From JBLMXQ01 sp050257855 (GTDB lineage: Bacteria; Acidobacteriota; Vicinamibacteria; Vicinamibacterales; CAVVIG01), in assembly GCA_050257855.1 (NCBI GenBank), contig JBLMXQ010000032.1, forward strand, positions 43,856 through 107,855: DNA of 64,000 bases, read 5' to 3'. Position numbers and translations under genes: made by a program. Below, in pieces: positions 50,744-60,272 of the stretch (position 1 is its first letter; every line of letters begins with the position of its first letter). The notes under the pieces are model-generated. The model did not search any database and had not been told where the DNA came from. It saw only the letters and a program-made list of their open reading frames with translations.

Positions 50744-51883
50744 CTACGACCGCACCGGCTCCTTCTCCCGCTTCTTCAGCGCCGCCTTCGCATCGCGGGT
50801 CAGCGCAACCACCAGGTCATCGCGTTTGTGCACGAGCTCCTTCCGCGCGCGGCGGCCGTTCGGAGAGCCGATGGCGTATTCGCAGAACAAGGGGAACGCG
50901 ATGGTCGAATCGCAATACGCCACGACGGTGTCGGGCAGGACGCCCGGATTGACCTTGCCCCAGCTGACCGCCTCGGACGGCGTCGCGCCGGAAAGGCCGC
51001 CCCAGACGACCTGATCCGTCGTGATCTGGATGAAGTAGTCGTTCCCGCCCTTCGGAATGCCGTAGACCTCCCAGAGCGTCGGCTGCGCCTGCAGGTAGAA
51101 GTTCTTGGGCGAGCCGCCGCCGAGGATGACGCAGCCGTTCTTCCGGCCGGCCAGGACGATCGCGCAGACCTCGTTGACGTCCCTGTTGGGATCGATCATG
51201 AACCGGCTGCCGGTCATCAGCTCGTGGTACGCGATGTTCATGCCGATCGAGCTGTCGCCGGGCGAGGAGGTGTAGATCGGCACCCCGGCGAGCGCCGCGC
51301 GCGCCACGACCGAGTGCTCCTCGCAGCCGGGGAAGCGTTCGAGCAGGTCGCGTCCGAGTCGGTAGTGGAACTCCGCGGTCGACACCGGCTCGTTCAGCCC
51401 CGACCGCACGATGAAGTCCCGGATGTAGGCGTCGGTCTCGAGGAGCACGGTTGCCGGAAAGAGGACGTCGTAAATCCGGATAATGCCCTGTTCGTACAGC
51501 TCCACGTCGTCGAGGAACGGAGAGCCGCGGCGCAGCGTGAAGTTCAGCGCGTAGTGAAGGTCGTGGTACAGGTTCGCCCCGGTCGAGATGACGAAGTCCA
51601 CGAGCCCCCGGTCCATCATCTCGATCAGGCATCCGCCGAGCCCTGCGGGCGTCAGCGCGCCGGCCACCGTCAGGCCGATGGTCGTGTCGTGCTCCGGCGC
51701 GAGCATCTTCTCGGAGAAGATCGCGCAGGCCTCCGACAGCCGGCCCGCGTTGAACGCCTGGAATCCCTCGTCTATCAGGCGACGCACGTCGGCGCTGCCC
51801 CGCGGGCGGTAATACCGGATCGGCTTGCCGGACAGGAACTGCTGGGGGGGATGCCCGGGAGAGCCGGGGGCGCGGTGCGGCAA
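50744..51883 (-). CDS. Deoxyhypusine synthase-like protein
   Basis: The protein has 379 residues. The start is TTG 51881-51883 with a strong GAGGAGG site. NAD and spermidine-site motifs of the deoxyhypusine synthase fold are present: TVAGALTPAGLGG, ISTGANLYHD, TSSPGDSSIGMN, ILGGGSPKNF, and SEAVSWGKVNPG with the lysine equivalent to the catalytic one of eukaryotic DHS. Bacteria lack eIF5A; such proteins may make homospermidine from putrescine and spermidine or NAD, or modify another target. No eIF5A-like gene nearby. Confidence 0.85.
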   Translation of the reverse strand: MPHRAPGSPGHPPQQFLSGKPIRYYRPRGSADVRRLIDEGFQAFNAGRLSEACAIFSEKMLAPEHDTTIGLTVAGALTPAGLGGCLIEMMDRGLVDFVISTGANLYHDLHYALNFTLRRGSPFLDDVELYEQGIIRIYDVLFPATVLLETDAYIRDFIVRSGLNEPVSTAEFHYRLGRDLLERFPGCEEHSVVARAALAGVPIYTSSPGDSSIGMNIAYHELMTGSRFMIDPNRDVNEVCAIVLAGRKNGCVILGGGSPKNFYLQAQPTLWEVYGIPKGGNDYFIQITTDQVVWGGLSGATPSEAVSWGKVNPGVLPDTVVAYCDSTIAFPLFCEYAIGSPNGRRARKELVHKRDDLVVALTRDAKAALKKREKEPVRS

Positions 51884-52008
51884 CTGGTAACCTCCTCGTT
51901 GGGGCCCGTCGTGGCGGCGGGAAATAGCTTAACACCGCCCCCGAAGGGCTGGCGAGGGGTGTCCCCTGAAGGCGGCCGGGCCAGCGGCCGATAATCCGGA
52001 CGCCGAGC

Positions 52009-53370
52009 ATGGACGAACTGACCTTCAGCGCGCGCCGGGCCAGCGCGACGGCCCTCGTGCGGCAGCCGGATCCGAGCGACATCGATGCACGATTCCGCAC
52101 GCTCGTGCAGTCGCCGCTCAGAGCGGGCATCCTCCGCTACCTCTTTTCGCGCCCCGGCGAGAGCTTCGACGTCGAATCGCTGATGCAGACGTTCGGCCGC
52201 CTGCGGCTGGACGTCGAGAACTGCGTGCGCGAGCTGGCGGACTTCGGCGTCGCCCGCACGCTCGGCACCGTGCCGGAGGCCTACACGGCCGAACGGCCGT
52301 CGGAGGCCGGCCTCGTCGACCTCCTCGACCAGTTCCTCGAGCGGCGCGCCACGGTCAGCAGCGAGGACCAGTCGCCGTCGGTGCAGCGGTTCCGCGAGAT
52401 GATCGGCCGCGACGAGAAGATGCTCATCGTCTTCGAGTGGATTCGCACGGCCGCCAAGTCGGACATCTCGGTGCTGATCCTCGGCCCGACCGGATCGGGC
52501 AAGGAAGTCGTCGCGCGGATGATTCACGAGCTGAGCCGCCGCAGCCAGGCGCGCTTCCAGGCGGTCAATTGCGCCGCGCTCCCGGACACGCTGTTCGAGT
52601 CGGAGATCTTCGGGTACGAGAAGGGCGCGTTCACCGGCGCGCACGACCGCAAGCCGGGCCGGCTCGAGCTGGCCAACGAGGGCACGCTGTTCCTCGATGA
52701 GATCGGCGATCTGTCGATCGTGGCGCAGGCCAAGCTCCTGCGCGTCCTCGAGGAGCGCCGGTTCGAGCGGCTCGGCGGCCAGAAGTCGATTCAGGTGGAT
52801 TTCCGTCTGATTTCGGCCACCAACCGGCCGCTCGATCAGTTCGTCCGCGACGGCCGGTTCCGGGAAGATCTCTACTACCGCGTCAATGCCTTTGCCATCC
52901 GCCTGCCCTCGCTGCGCGAACGGCAGGTCGACATCCCGGTCCTCGCGCAGCGGTTCCTGAACCGCTACTGCGCGGCGCAGGGCATGCCGCTCGACAGCAA
53001 GGCCTTCTCGCGGGAGGCGCTCGACCTGCTGATCTCGTACCCGTGGCCGGGCAACATCCGCGAGCTGGAGAGCACGGTGTCGCGCGCCGCGCTGTCGGCG
53101 CCCGGCCGGTCGATCCGGGCGACGGACGTGGAGTTCCTGCACGCGGCGATGCCGTTCGTGCCGCAGACGGGCGAGCGGCTGCCGTCGCTCGCGGAGGCCG
53201 AGCGCGCGCACATCGTCCGCGTGCTCGAAGCCGTGAACTGGAACAAGAAGGAGGCGGCGCGCGTGCTCGAGATCAGCCGCGGGACGCTGTACCGGAAGAT
53301 CGTGGACTATCACCTGGAGCCCGAGGGCCGCGGGGCCGGGTCCCGGCGCCGCCGGGACGCCGAGTCCTAG
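52009..53370 (+). CDS. Sigma-54-dependent activator with wHTH-like N-terminus
   Basis: This encodes 453 residues. Residues 1-115 resemble a winged helix (RAGILRYLFSRPGESFDVESLMQTF...NCVRELADFGVARTLG) instead of a receiver domain. The AAA+ domain follows: Walker A GPTGSGKE near 160, ESEIFGYEKGAFTGAHD (sigma-54 contact) near 200, LFLDEIGDL, FREDLYYRVNAFAIRLPSLRERQ. C-terminal Fis-type helix-turn-helix KKEAARVLEISRGTLYRKI. No sigma-54 binding site was seen nearby. Possibly controls the HD-GYP gene that follows 118 bases later. Confidence 0.9.
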   Translation: MDELTFSARRASATALVRQPDPSDIDARFRTLVQSPLRAGILRYLFSRPGESFDVESLMQTFGRLRLDVENCVRELADFGVARTLGTVPEAYTAERPSEAGLVDLLDQFLERRATVSSEDQSPSVQRFREMIGRDEKMLIVFEWIRTAAKSDISVLILGPTGSGKEVVARMIHELSRRSQARFQAVNCAALPDTLFESEIFGYEKGAFTGAHDRKPGRLELANEGTLFLDEIGDLSIVAQAKLLRVLEERRFERLGGQKSIQVDFRLISATNRPLDQFVRDGRFREDLYYRVNAFAIRLPSLRERQVDIPVLAQRFLNRYCAAQGMPLDSKAFSREALDLLISYPWPGNIRELESTVSRAALSAPGRSIRATDVEFLHAAMPFVPQTGERLPSLAEAERAHIVRVLEAVNWNKKEAARVLEISRGTLYRKIVDYHLEPEGRGAGSRRRRDAES

Positions 53371-53488
53371 ACCGGCCCCCGCGTCGCAGAAAGCCGATCG
53401 AGCGCATGGTCATCTGTCATATCATCTGGCTCCGACCATCACGGTCGCACCCGGTTCGCATCCGAAGGAAATTCGTCTGGGGCAGCTG
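53371..53488. other. Intergenic gap before the HD-GYP gene
   Basis: No convincing promoter or sigma-54 site, and no hairpin. Nothing further seen. Confidence 0.4.
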
Positions 53489-55975
53489 ATGACCGACCTG
53501 CCGATTCGGGCGCGGCTGTACGTCGGAGCCGTGCTCGCTGCCGGCGTGGCCCTGCTCGTACACTCCGCGCCGCTCCACCTGCCCAAGCCCGGGCTGTTCG
53601 TCGCGCTGCTCCTTCTTTCGTCGCTCGCCTCCGCCTTCAAAGTCCACCTGCCGCTCGCCGACAGCAAGTCGACGATGTCGGTATCGTACGCCGTCGACTT
53701 CGCCGCCCTGCTGCTGGTCGGGCCCGACGCGACGATGATCGTCGCCGCCACGAGCGCGTGGAGCCAGTGCACGTTCCGCATGAAGACGCGCAACCCGCTG
53801 CACCGGACGCTGTTCAGCATGGCGAGCCTCGTGCTGACGGTCAAAGCCGCCGGCATCGTCTACGTGTGGCTCGGCGGTCCGCCGCCGACGGCGCCATTCT
53901 CCCTGGCCGACGTCCCCAAGCCGCTCGTCGGCGCCGCGACGACGTACTTCCTGTGCAACACGCTCCTGATTGCGACCGCCATCGCGCTCTCGACCGGCCA
54001 GTCGATCGCCCGCACGTGGAATCAGAACTTCCTCTGGAGTGCGCCGAGCTACTTCGTCGGCGCCGGCGTCTCGGCGCTCGGCGCCCTGACCATCGACCGC
54101 GGCGGCTACTGGATCGCGTGGTTCCTGGCTGCGCCGCTGTACCTCACCTATCGCACGTACCGGGTCTATCTCGGCCGCGTGCAGGACGAGCAGCGGCACG
54201 TGCAGCAGGTCTCCGACCTGCATCTCGCGACGATCGAGGCGCTGGCCCTCGCAATCGACGCGAAGGACCAGACCGCGCAGAGCCACATCCGCCGCGTGCA
54301 GGTGTACGCGGCCGGCCTTGCCAAGGCGCTCGGGATGTCGGACACCGAAATCCAGGGCGTGAAGACCGCGGCCCTGCTGCACGACATCGGCAAGCTGGCC
54401 GTCCCCGAGCACATCCTGTCGAAGCCGGGACCGCTGACCCAGGAGGAGTTCCAGAAGATCCGGATCCATCCGCAGATCGGCGCCGAGATCATCAGCGGCG
54501 TGCCGTTCCCGTACCCGGTCGCACCCCTCATCCTCAGCCATCACGAGCGCTGGGACGGGAGGGGGTACCCGGCGGGGCTGCGCGGCGACGAGATCCCGCT
54601 CGGCGCCCGCATCCTCGGCGTCGTCGACTACTTCGACGCGCTGATGTCCGACCGGCCCTACCACAAGGCGATGTCCTTCGACGCGGCCGTCGGGCTGCTG
54701 AAGCAGGAAGGCGGAAAGGCCCTGGATCCGCACGTCGTCGAGACCTTCATCGAGATGTACCCGATCCTGCAGGCCGAAGCGGACGCGAGCCAGAAGCCCG
54801 CGCGCAAGCTGACGCGCGTCGCCGCGCACGCCCCGGCGGCCCAGCCGGCAGTCGGACTGGTGAGCGGGTCGGCCGCCGCGGCGCAGACCACCGTGTTCCA
54901 GGACATCGCGCTCGCGCACCGGGAGATCTACGCGCTGTACGAGATCGCGCAGGCGATGGGCAGCAGCCTGGGCGTCGCCGACACGATGGCGCTGATCTCG
55001 TCGAAGCTGAGCAACATCGTGCCGTTCTCGTGCTGCGCGCTGTTTCTCTACGACGACGAACTGGAATCGCTGCAGTGCCGCTTCGCCACCGGCGCCGAGT
55101 CGGAGCTCATCCAGCAGCTCACGATCCGGAACGGTCTCGGCCTGACCGGCTGGGTCGCGCGCAACCGGCGGCCGCTGGTGAACGCGCGTCCCAGCGCCGA
55201 CTTCGAGGCCGCCGGGCGCCCGGGGGACACGTCGCTGCAGTCGGCGCTGGTCTGCCCCCTCGTGTTCAACGAACGGTTCATCGGCACGATTGCCGTGTAC
55301 CACACGACGGCGTCGGTCTACACCGACGATCACCGCCGGCTGCTGGATCGGATCTCCGAGCAGGCGGCCGCCGTCATCTACAACTCCATCGTGTTCGAGC
55401 AGACACAGGAGGACTCGCTCACCGATCCGCTGACCGGCCTGCCGAACACGCGGTTCATGTTCATGCACCTGACGCGCGAGCTCGCACGCGCCGAGCGGCT
55501 GAAATCCGAGGTCTCGCTGCTCGTCACCGACCTCGACAACTTCAAGGACATCAACGACACCTACGGACACCACATCGGGGATCGCGCGCTGCGCGAGGTG
55601 GCCGGCGTCCTGCGGGGCGGCATCCGGCCCTACGACATCTGCGTGCGATACGCGGGCGACGAGTTCATCCTCGTGATATCCGGCTGCGGCGGCGACGAGG
55701 TGGAGCAGAAGCGCCTCGAGCTGCAGCAGGCGGTCGACAGCGTGAAATTCGAGCCCCGTCCGGGCAAGCTCGTGACGCTGGCGATGAGCGTGGGCGCAGC
55801 GGTGTTCCCGTACGACGGCGATTCCTACGAAACGCTGCTCGCCACCGCGGACAGCCGGATGTACCGCGACAAGGCGCGCCGGAAGCGCCAGTCGCACGAC
55901 CGCCAGGCGCAGCGGCCGCCGGACGCCGGCATCTCCGGCGCCGATCTCGACAGATCGGCGGCCGGAATCCTCTGA
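53489..55975 (+). CDS. Membrane HD-GYP / GAF / GGDEF protein
   Basis: This encodes 828 residues. Residues 1-225 hold six to eight membrane helices (MASE-like sensor). HD-GYP domain 240-430: HDIGKLAVP near 298, HHERWDGRGYPAG near 351, DYFDAL. GAF domain about 465-640. GGDEF domain from 645: DPLTGLPN, DLDNFKDINDTYGHHIGD, active loop YAGDEF (AGDEF, still usable in known diguanylate cyclases) near 720. It could therefore both break down and make c-di-GMP, or one domain regulates the other. The HD and GGDEF domains are joined by the GAF in one chain. Confidence 0.92.
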   Translation: MTDLPIRARLYVGAVLAAGVALLVHSAPLHLPKPGLFVALLLLSSLASAFKVHLPLADSKSTMSVSYAVDFAALLLVGPDATMIVAATSAWSQCTFRMKTRNPLHRTLFSMASLVLTVKAAGIVYVWLGGPPPTAPFSLADVPKPLVGAATTYFLCNTLLIATAIALSTGQSIARTWNQNFLWSAPSYFVGAGVSALGALTIDRGGYWIAWFLAAPLYLTYRTYRVYLGRVQDEQRHVQQVSDLHLATIEALALAIDAKDQTAQSHIRRVQVYAAGLAKALGMSDTEIQGVKTAALLHDIGKLAVPEHILSKPGPLTQEEFQKIRIHPQIGAEIISGVPFPYPVAPLILSHHERWDGRGYPAGLRGDEIPLGARILGVVDYFDALMSDRPYHKAMSFDAAVGLLKQEGGKALDPHVVETFIEMYPILQAEADASQKPARKLTRVAAHAPAAQPAVGLVSGSAAAAQTTVFQDIALAHREIYALYEIAQAMGSSLGVADTMALISSKLSNIVPFSCCALFLYDDELESLQCRFATGAESELIQQLTIRNGLGLTGWVARNRRPLVNARPSADFEAAGRPGDTSLQSALVCPLVFNERFIGTIAVYHTTASVYTDDHRRLLDRISEQAAAVIYNSIVFEQTQEDSLTDPLTGLPNTRFMFMHLTRELARAERLKSEVSLLVTDLDNFKDINDTYGHHIGDRALREVAGVLRGGIRPYDICVRYAGDEFILVISGCGGDEVEQKRLELQQAVDSVKFEPRPGKLVTLAMSVGAAVFPYDGDSYETLLATADSRMYRDKARRKRQSHDRQAQRPPDAGISGADLDRSAAGIL

Positions 55976-55981
55976 CGGACT

Positions 55982-56206
55982 TCACTCCTGCCAGTCGGGC
56001 GGCACGCCGGTCAGCCCGGTCCACAACAGCGCCAGGCCCGTCGCGCCGACGACGAGGCTGAGCCCCTCGATCCACCACGCGCCGAAGCGTCCGGTCAACT
56101 CGATCCAGGCGGCGGGCGCCGCGAGCGCGGCGCCCACCGCGATCGCGAGCGGCCGCCGGCGCGCCAGCCGCAGCACGCTGCCGCGCATCCTCCGGAGGAT
56201 CGTCAT
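55982..56206 (-). CDS. Small membrane protein
   Basis: The protein has 74 residues from ATG 56204-56206. Two hydrophobic helices (PLAIAVGAALAAPAAWIEL and LSLVVGATGLALLWTGL) separated by a short loop. Function unknown. Divergent from the flavin reductase-like gene, ending 7 bases from the HD-GYP gene. Confidence 0.6.
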   Translation of the reverse strand: MTILRRMRGSVLRLARRRPLAIAVGAALAAPAAWIELTGRFGAWWIEGLSLVVGATGLALLWTGLTGVPPDWQE

Positions 56207-56216
56207 CGTGAGATAG

Positions 56217-56222
56217 CATAAT
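56217..56222 (+). promoter_or_regulatory. -10 box for the flavin reductase-like gene (leaderless)
   Basis: CATAAT ends six bases before the GTG at 56229, so the transcript would start at the start codon. Matches the leaderless layout seen before mog. Confidence 0.4.
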
Positions 56223-56228
56223 CCCCTC

Positions 56229-56924
56229 GTGCTGCTCACGCTTCCGATCCGCGAGGTGCTGCCCGCGACGCCGCGTGCGCGCATCGTGCGACTCGAGCTC
56301 GCGGCGCCGTTCCCCTACGAAGCCGGGCAGGCCGTGCTCGTCGCCTCGCATGGATACCCGGAGCGGCGGCCGTACTCGCTCGCCACGTCGTCCGGCGACG
56401 CGCGGCGGAATGGATGGCTGGAGCTCCTGATCGGGATTTCGCACGCGGGACAGCCGGGGCCACACCTGACGCTCGATCCCGGTGCGCGCGTGGACGTGGA
56501 GGGCCCGGTCGGCGCGTTCGTCTTTCCGGCGGCGCCCGCCGAGCGGCAGTTCCTGTTCGTGGCCGGCGGCACCGGCGTCGCCCCGCTGCGCGCGATGCTG
56601 CAGGAGGCCCTGCGGCTGCCGGACGCGAAGATCGGCTTCGTCTACAGCGCACGCACGCCGGCGGAGTTCGCGTACGGCGACGAGCTGCGCGGGCTCGCGC
56701 GGAGCGGGCGAATCGCCCTCGAGCAGACCGTCACGCGTCCCGCCGGGCGCGACTGGGACGGACTGCGGGGCCGCATCGGGCGCGCCGAGCTCGCGCCGCT
56801 CGTGCGCGACCCGGCGACCACCCGGTGCTTCATCTGTGGCCCGCCCGCACTCGTCGACGAGATCCCGCGGATCCTGGAATCGCTCGGCGTCATGAAGGAG
56901 AGAATCAGGATTGAGGAGTGGTAG
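56229..56924 (+). CDS. FAD/NAD(P)-binding oxidoreductase (ferredoxin reductase fold)
   Basis: This encodes 231 residues, starting GTG 56229. FAD-binding RRPYSLATS near 39-47, NAD(P)-binding GGTGVAPLRAML near 116-127, and CGPPALVDEIPRIL near 200. No 2Fe-2S domain. The C-terminal W (IEEW) resembles the aromatic end of ferredoxin-NADP reductases. Electron partner unknown. Overlaps the converging BON gene by 20 bases. Confidence 0.85.
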   Translation: MLLTLPIREVLPATPRARIVRLELAAPFPYEAGQAVLVASHGYPERRPYSLATSSGDARRNGWLELLIGISHAGQPGPHLTLDPGARVDVEGPVGAFVFPAAPAERQFLFVAGGTGVAPLRAMLQEALRLPDAKIGFVYSARTPAEFAYGDELRGLARSGRIALEQTVTRPAGRDWDGLRGRIGRAELAPLVRDPATTRCFICGPPALVDEIPRILESLGVMKERIRIEEW

Positions 56925-57258
56925 AGAACTCTCCCCCGCCGACCTGGAGCGTCGACTTGACGTCGCGAACGCCCGGGATGCCGCGGGCGATCTGAATCGC
57001 GCGCTGCTCCTCGGCCTGCGACTTCACGACGCCTGACATCGTCACCACGCCTTTGGTCGTATCCACGTCGATCCGCATGGCGGACACGCTCGGGTCGTTG
57101 AGCAACGCCGTCTTCACGCGTGCGGTGATCGTCGCGTCGTCGACCGTCTCGCCGATGCTCTTGCCGCAGGCGGCGGCGAGCAGCGGCAGGACGATGGCGA
57201 TGGCGATTAGCCAGAGGAGCGAACGGGAAACCCTGGAAGTCCTGTCGAGTGTGGTCAT
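56905..57258 (-). CDS. BON-domain lipoprotein
   Basis: The protein has 117 residues. Lipobox LLAAACGKS near residue 31 after a hydrophobic signal. One BON domain (DDATITARVKTALLNDPSV...GVVTMSGVVKSQAEEQRAIQIARGIPGVRDVKSTL). BON proteins bind phospholipid or stabilise envelopes (OsmY-like). Likely in the periplasmic face. Start ATG 57256-57258. Confidence 0.9.
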   Translation of the reverse strand: MTTLDRTSRVSRSLLWLIAIAIVLPLLAAACGKSIGETVDDATITARVKTALLNDPSVSAMRIDVDTTKGVVTMSGVVKSQAEEQRAIQIARGIPGVRDVKSTLQVGGGEFSTTPQS

Positions 57259-57311
57259 GACGCGCCTCCACGGTCCAGCACGCCGGCGCTGGACGGTAGA
57301 GGCACTGCAAG

Positions 57312-58085
57312 CTAGATGCCCATCGCGTGGAACCCGGCGTCGGCCGGAAGGACGGCGCCGGTGATGGCGCGCGACTCGGGGCCGAGGAGGAACAGCGCTG
57401 TATCGGCGATCTCCTGCTGGTCGACGCCGCGCCGCAGCGGCGCCCGGTCGCGGTAGACCTGCAGGATGCTCGAGAAGCCCGAGATGCCGGACGCGGCCAG
57501 CGTCTTGATCGCCCCGGCCGAAATCGCGTTGACGCGGATGTTCCGGGGCCCCAGATCGCTCGCCAGGTACCGCACCGACGCCTCGAGCGCCGCCTTGGCG
57601 ACCCCCATCACGTTGTAGTTGGTGAACACGCGCTGGCTGCCGAGATACGTCAGCGTCAGCACGGAGCCGCCGCCGCGCCGCTCCATCAAGGGAACGACCG
57701 CGCGCGTGAGCGCGACGAGCGAGTAGGCGCTGACGTCGAGCGCGATCCGGAACCCTTCGCGCGTCGTCTCCACGAAGGGATTGGCGAGCTCGCTCTGCGG
57801 CGCGAACGCGGCGCCGTGGACGAGAAAATCGAGGCTGCCGAACTCCCGATCGATCGAGGCGGCGAGCGCTGAAATCTGTTCGTCGCTGCTCACGTCGCAC
57901 GGCAGCACGAGCGGGTTGTCGAGCGTGGCGGCCAGTTCGCGGACGTTCTCTTCGAGCCGCTCGCTCGCGTAGGTCAGCGCGACGCGGGCGCCGGCCGCGG
58001 CCGCCGCCCGGGCAATCGCCCAGGAAATCGATCGCTTGTTCGCGACCCCGACGACGAGGCCGTGCCGGCCGGCGAGATCGGTCAT
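57312..58085 (-). CDS. fabI: Enoyl-ACP reductase FabI
   Basis: This encodes 257 residues. NAD-binding GVANKRSISWAIARAAA near 13-29; SDEQISALAASIDREFG; catalytic pair in YLGSQRVFTNYNVMGVAKAALE (Y-x6-K); C-terminal FLLGPESRAITGAVLPADAGFHAMGI. It does the last step of fatty acid elongation, NADH-dependent. ATG 58085 overlaps the upstream gene's stop (ATGA). Confidence 0.95.
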   Translation of the reverse strand: MTDLAGRHGLVVGVANKRSISWAIARAAAAAGARVALTYASERLEENVRELAATLDNPLVLPCDVSSDEQISALAASIDREFGSLDFLVHGAAFAPQSELANPFVETTREGFRIALDVSAYSLVALTRAVVPLMERRGGGSVLTLTYLGSQRVFTNYNVMGVAKAALEASVRYLASDLGPRNIRVNAISAGAIKTLAASGISGFSSILQVYRDRAPLRRGVDQQEIADTALFLLGPESRAITGAVLPADAGFHAMGI

Positions 58086-58747
58086 TTCGAGCGCTTGCGC
58101 CCGCGGCCGTGGGGCTGGTTCGCGTGCCGCGCGTTCGTCGAGGGTCGTCCACCGCCCGGGCGCGGCGCGCCGCCGAAGAAGGCATTGCTGCCGCGCGCGT
58201 GCCGGGGACGGAACCTGTTCGGCCGGCCGCCCGGCTGTCGAATCGTGAACTCGGGCGCCGGACGCGTCGGCGGCGGCTGCCCTTGCGGCCGCGGCAGCGT
58301 GGCGCGAATCAGCGGACGGTGCACCGGGCCCTCGAACTCGTCCGACGGAGCTTCTTCCGGCTCGGGCTCCCTCGCCGTCTCGTCGGCGGCGATCAGGTCT
58401 TCCTGCCTGTCGGACGCGGGCACGACGACGGTGTCGGGACCGCGCGCGCCCTCGTTGCCGTTGCCGGTCGCGGCTGCGGATTCGTCGGCCTGCCCCGGCT
58501 GTTCGTGCACGACCCGCTTGGGGCCGCCCGCGAGCACCTGCGAATAGAGCACCGCCGGCGTCTCGGCTTTGCGCCGCTGCCGGGGCACCTTGGCGTGCTT
58601 GTACTCGTGCTCCGCGTCGCACGTCGTACAGCGCGTCTGCTTCACATCCGGGCCGACCATGGCCACGACGGCATGATTCGTGACCCGGCGCTCGCGGGGA
58701 CAGTAATCGTCCAGAACGTCACCAAGCCGAAGCTGGCGCTGCTGCAT
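58082..58747 (-). CDS. Zinc-ribbon protein with long disordered basic tail
   Basis: The protein has 221 residues from ATG 58745-58747, behind GGGAGAG; a frame 18 codons longer exists. The N-terminus has CxxC-type sites (DYCPRERR, RCTTCDAEHEYKH). The middle (90-140) is acidic and low complexity; the last 80 are Pro/Gly/Arg-rich and end GRGRKRSK. It resembles RNA- or nucleic-acid-binding proteins, but no family is recognised. Overlaps fabI by four bases. Confidence 0.65.
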   Translation of the reverse strand: MQQRQLRLGDVLDDYCPRERRVTNHAVVAMVGPDVKQTRCTTCDAEHEYKHAKVPRQRRKAETPAVLYSQVLAGGPKRVVHEQPGQADESAAATGNGNEGARGPDTVVVPASDRQEDLIAADETAREPEPEEAPSDEFEGPVHRPLIRATLPRPQGQPPPTRPAPEFTIRQPGGRPNRFRPRHARGSNAFFGGAPRPGGGRPSTNARHANQPHGRGRKRSK

Positions 58748-58865
58748 CCAACTCTCCCGAAGGAACCGCTGGCGGGGAAAGGAGTGCGAAAGGCGCTGCA
58801 ATATTAGCAGAGCTTCTTTCGGAGTGGCAATACCGTTGCCGGGACCGCCCCGGAGAGGGCCGCCG

Positions 58866-60272
58866 CTACGGCTGCGGAGCCATCCGCGACAGCCACTCGT
58901 GCAGATCCGCCAGAGCCGCGGCCACCGCGCGGGGCGCCGTGGACTGCGGCGTCTGCTTCAGGGCCACCGACGCGCGAGCCGAGGCCCGCTCGATCACGTC
59001 CGGACCGAATTGCCCGCTGGCCGCCTGCCATTCGTCGAGGGTCAGGGCGCCGAAATCCCGACGCTCGGCGACCAGTTTCCGCACCAGCGCTCCGACGATC
59101 TCGTGAGCGCGCCGGAACGGCACGCCGCGCCCGACGAGGTAGTCCGCAACATCGGTGGCCAGCAGCAAGCCCGATGCCGCCGCGGCAGTCCGCTCGCGGT
59201 CGAGCGCCAGCCCGGCCACGACCGCCCGCACGGCCGCCAGCGAACCGGCGAGCGTGTCCTCCGCGTCGAACACGGCCGGCTTGTCTTCCTGCAGATCCTT
59301 GTTGTAGCCGCTCGGCAGCCCCTTCATCGTCGTCAGCAGGCCCACCAGATCCCCGAACGTGCGACCGGTCTTGCCGCGCACGAGCTCGAGCGGATCCGGA
59401 TTCTTCTTCTGCGGCATCATGCTGCTGCCGGTGCTCAGGGCGTCCGACAGCTCGAAGAACCGGTGCTCGTCGCCGCAGAAGATGATCAGGTCCTCCGCCA
59501 GCCGGCTGAGATGCACCATCGTGAGGGACGCCGCGAACAGGAACGACGCCGCGAAGTCCCGATCCGACGAGGCGTCGATGCTGTTCGCGCAGGTCCGGCT
59601 GAAGCCGAGATCGCGGGCGAGCGCCTCCACGTCGATCGGATAGTTCGTGCCCGCGATCGCGCCCGATCCGAGCGGCAGCGCGTCGGCGTCGTCGCGCGCC
59701 GCGCCGAGCCGGTCGTGGTCGCGGCGCAGCGCCGCGGCGTGCGCGAGGAAGTAGTGCGCGACGAGGACCGGCTGAGCGGGCCGGAAATGCGTGAACGACG
59801 GCATCAGCGCCCCGCCGGCCGATTGAGCTTGTCCGGCCAGCGCCGCGACGAGGCGCGCGACAGCCGTCTGCAGGCGCGGGATGCGGCGCATCAGGTACAG
59901 CCGGAAGTCGACCGACACCTGCTCGTTGCGCGACCGGCCGGTGTGCAACCGGCGTCCCGCGTCGCCCAGCCGCTCGACCAGGAGGCGCTCGACGAAGGTG
60001 TGCACGTCCTCGTCGTCGCCCGAGACGAACGCCGGATCCGACCGTCCGCGTTCGAGAATCGACGCGAGCGCCCCGTCGATGGCCGCGGCTTCGGCGTCCG
60101 ACAGCACGCCGGCGGCGCGGAGCGCCCGCGCCCACGCGCGGCTGCCGGTCACGTCGTCTTCGAAGAGGCGCCGATCGAAGGGAAACGAGGCGCCGAACTC
60201 GAACGTCTCGGGATCCGGCGGGGTGTCGAATCGGCCCGACCACAGGGTAGGCATGGGAGGCTGAGCGCTCAT
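58866..60272 (-). CDS. argH: Argininosuccinate lyase
   Basis: This encodes 468 residues. Fumarase/aspartase signature GSSMMPQKKNPDPLELVRGK near 283-300; HTGRSRNEQ near 108; TNYPIDVEALA. It cleaves argininosuccinate to arginine and fumarate. ATG 60270-60272 overlaps the argG stop (ATGA). A longer frame reaching back through argG is a shadow. Confidence 0.96.
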   Translation of the reverse strand: MSAQPPMPTLWSGRFDTPPDPETFEFGASFPFDRRLFEDDVTGSRAWARALRAAGVLSDAEAAAIDGALASILERGRSDPAFVSGDDEDVHTFVERLLVERLGDAGRRLHTGRSRNEQVSVDFRLYLMRRIPRLQTAVARLVAALAGQAQSAGGALMPSFTHFRPAQPVLVAHYFLAHAAALRRDHDRLGAARDDADALPLGSGAIAGTNYPIDVEALARDLGFSRTCANSIDASSDRDFAASFLFAASLTMVHLSRLAEDLIIFCGDEHRFFELSDALSTGSSMMPQKKNPDPLELVRGKTGRTFGDLVGLLTTMKGLPSGYNKDLQEDKPAVFDAEDTLAGSLAAVRAVVAGLALDRERTAAAASGLLLATDVADYLVGRGVPFRRAHEIVGALVRKLVAERRDFGALTLDEWQAASGQFGPDVIERASARASVALKQTPQSTAPRAVAAALADLHEWLSRMAPQP

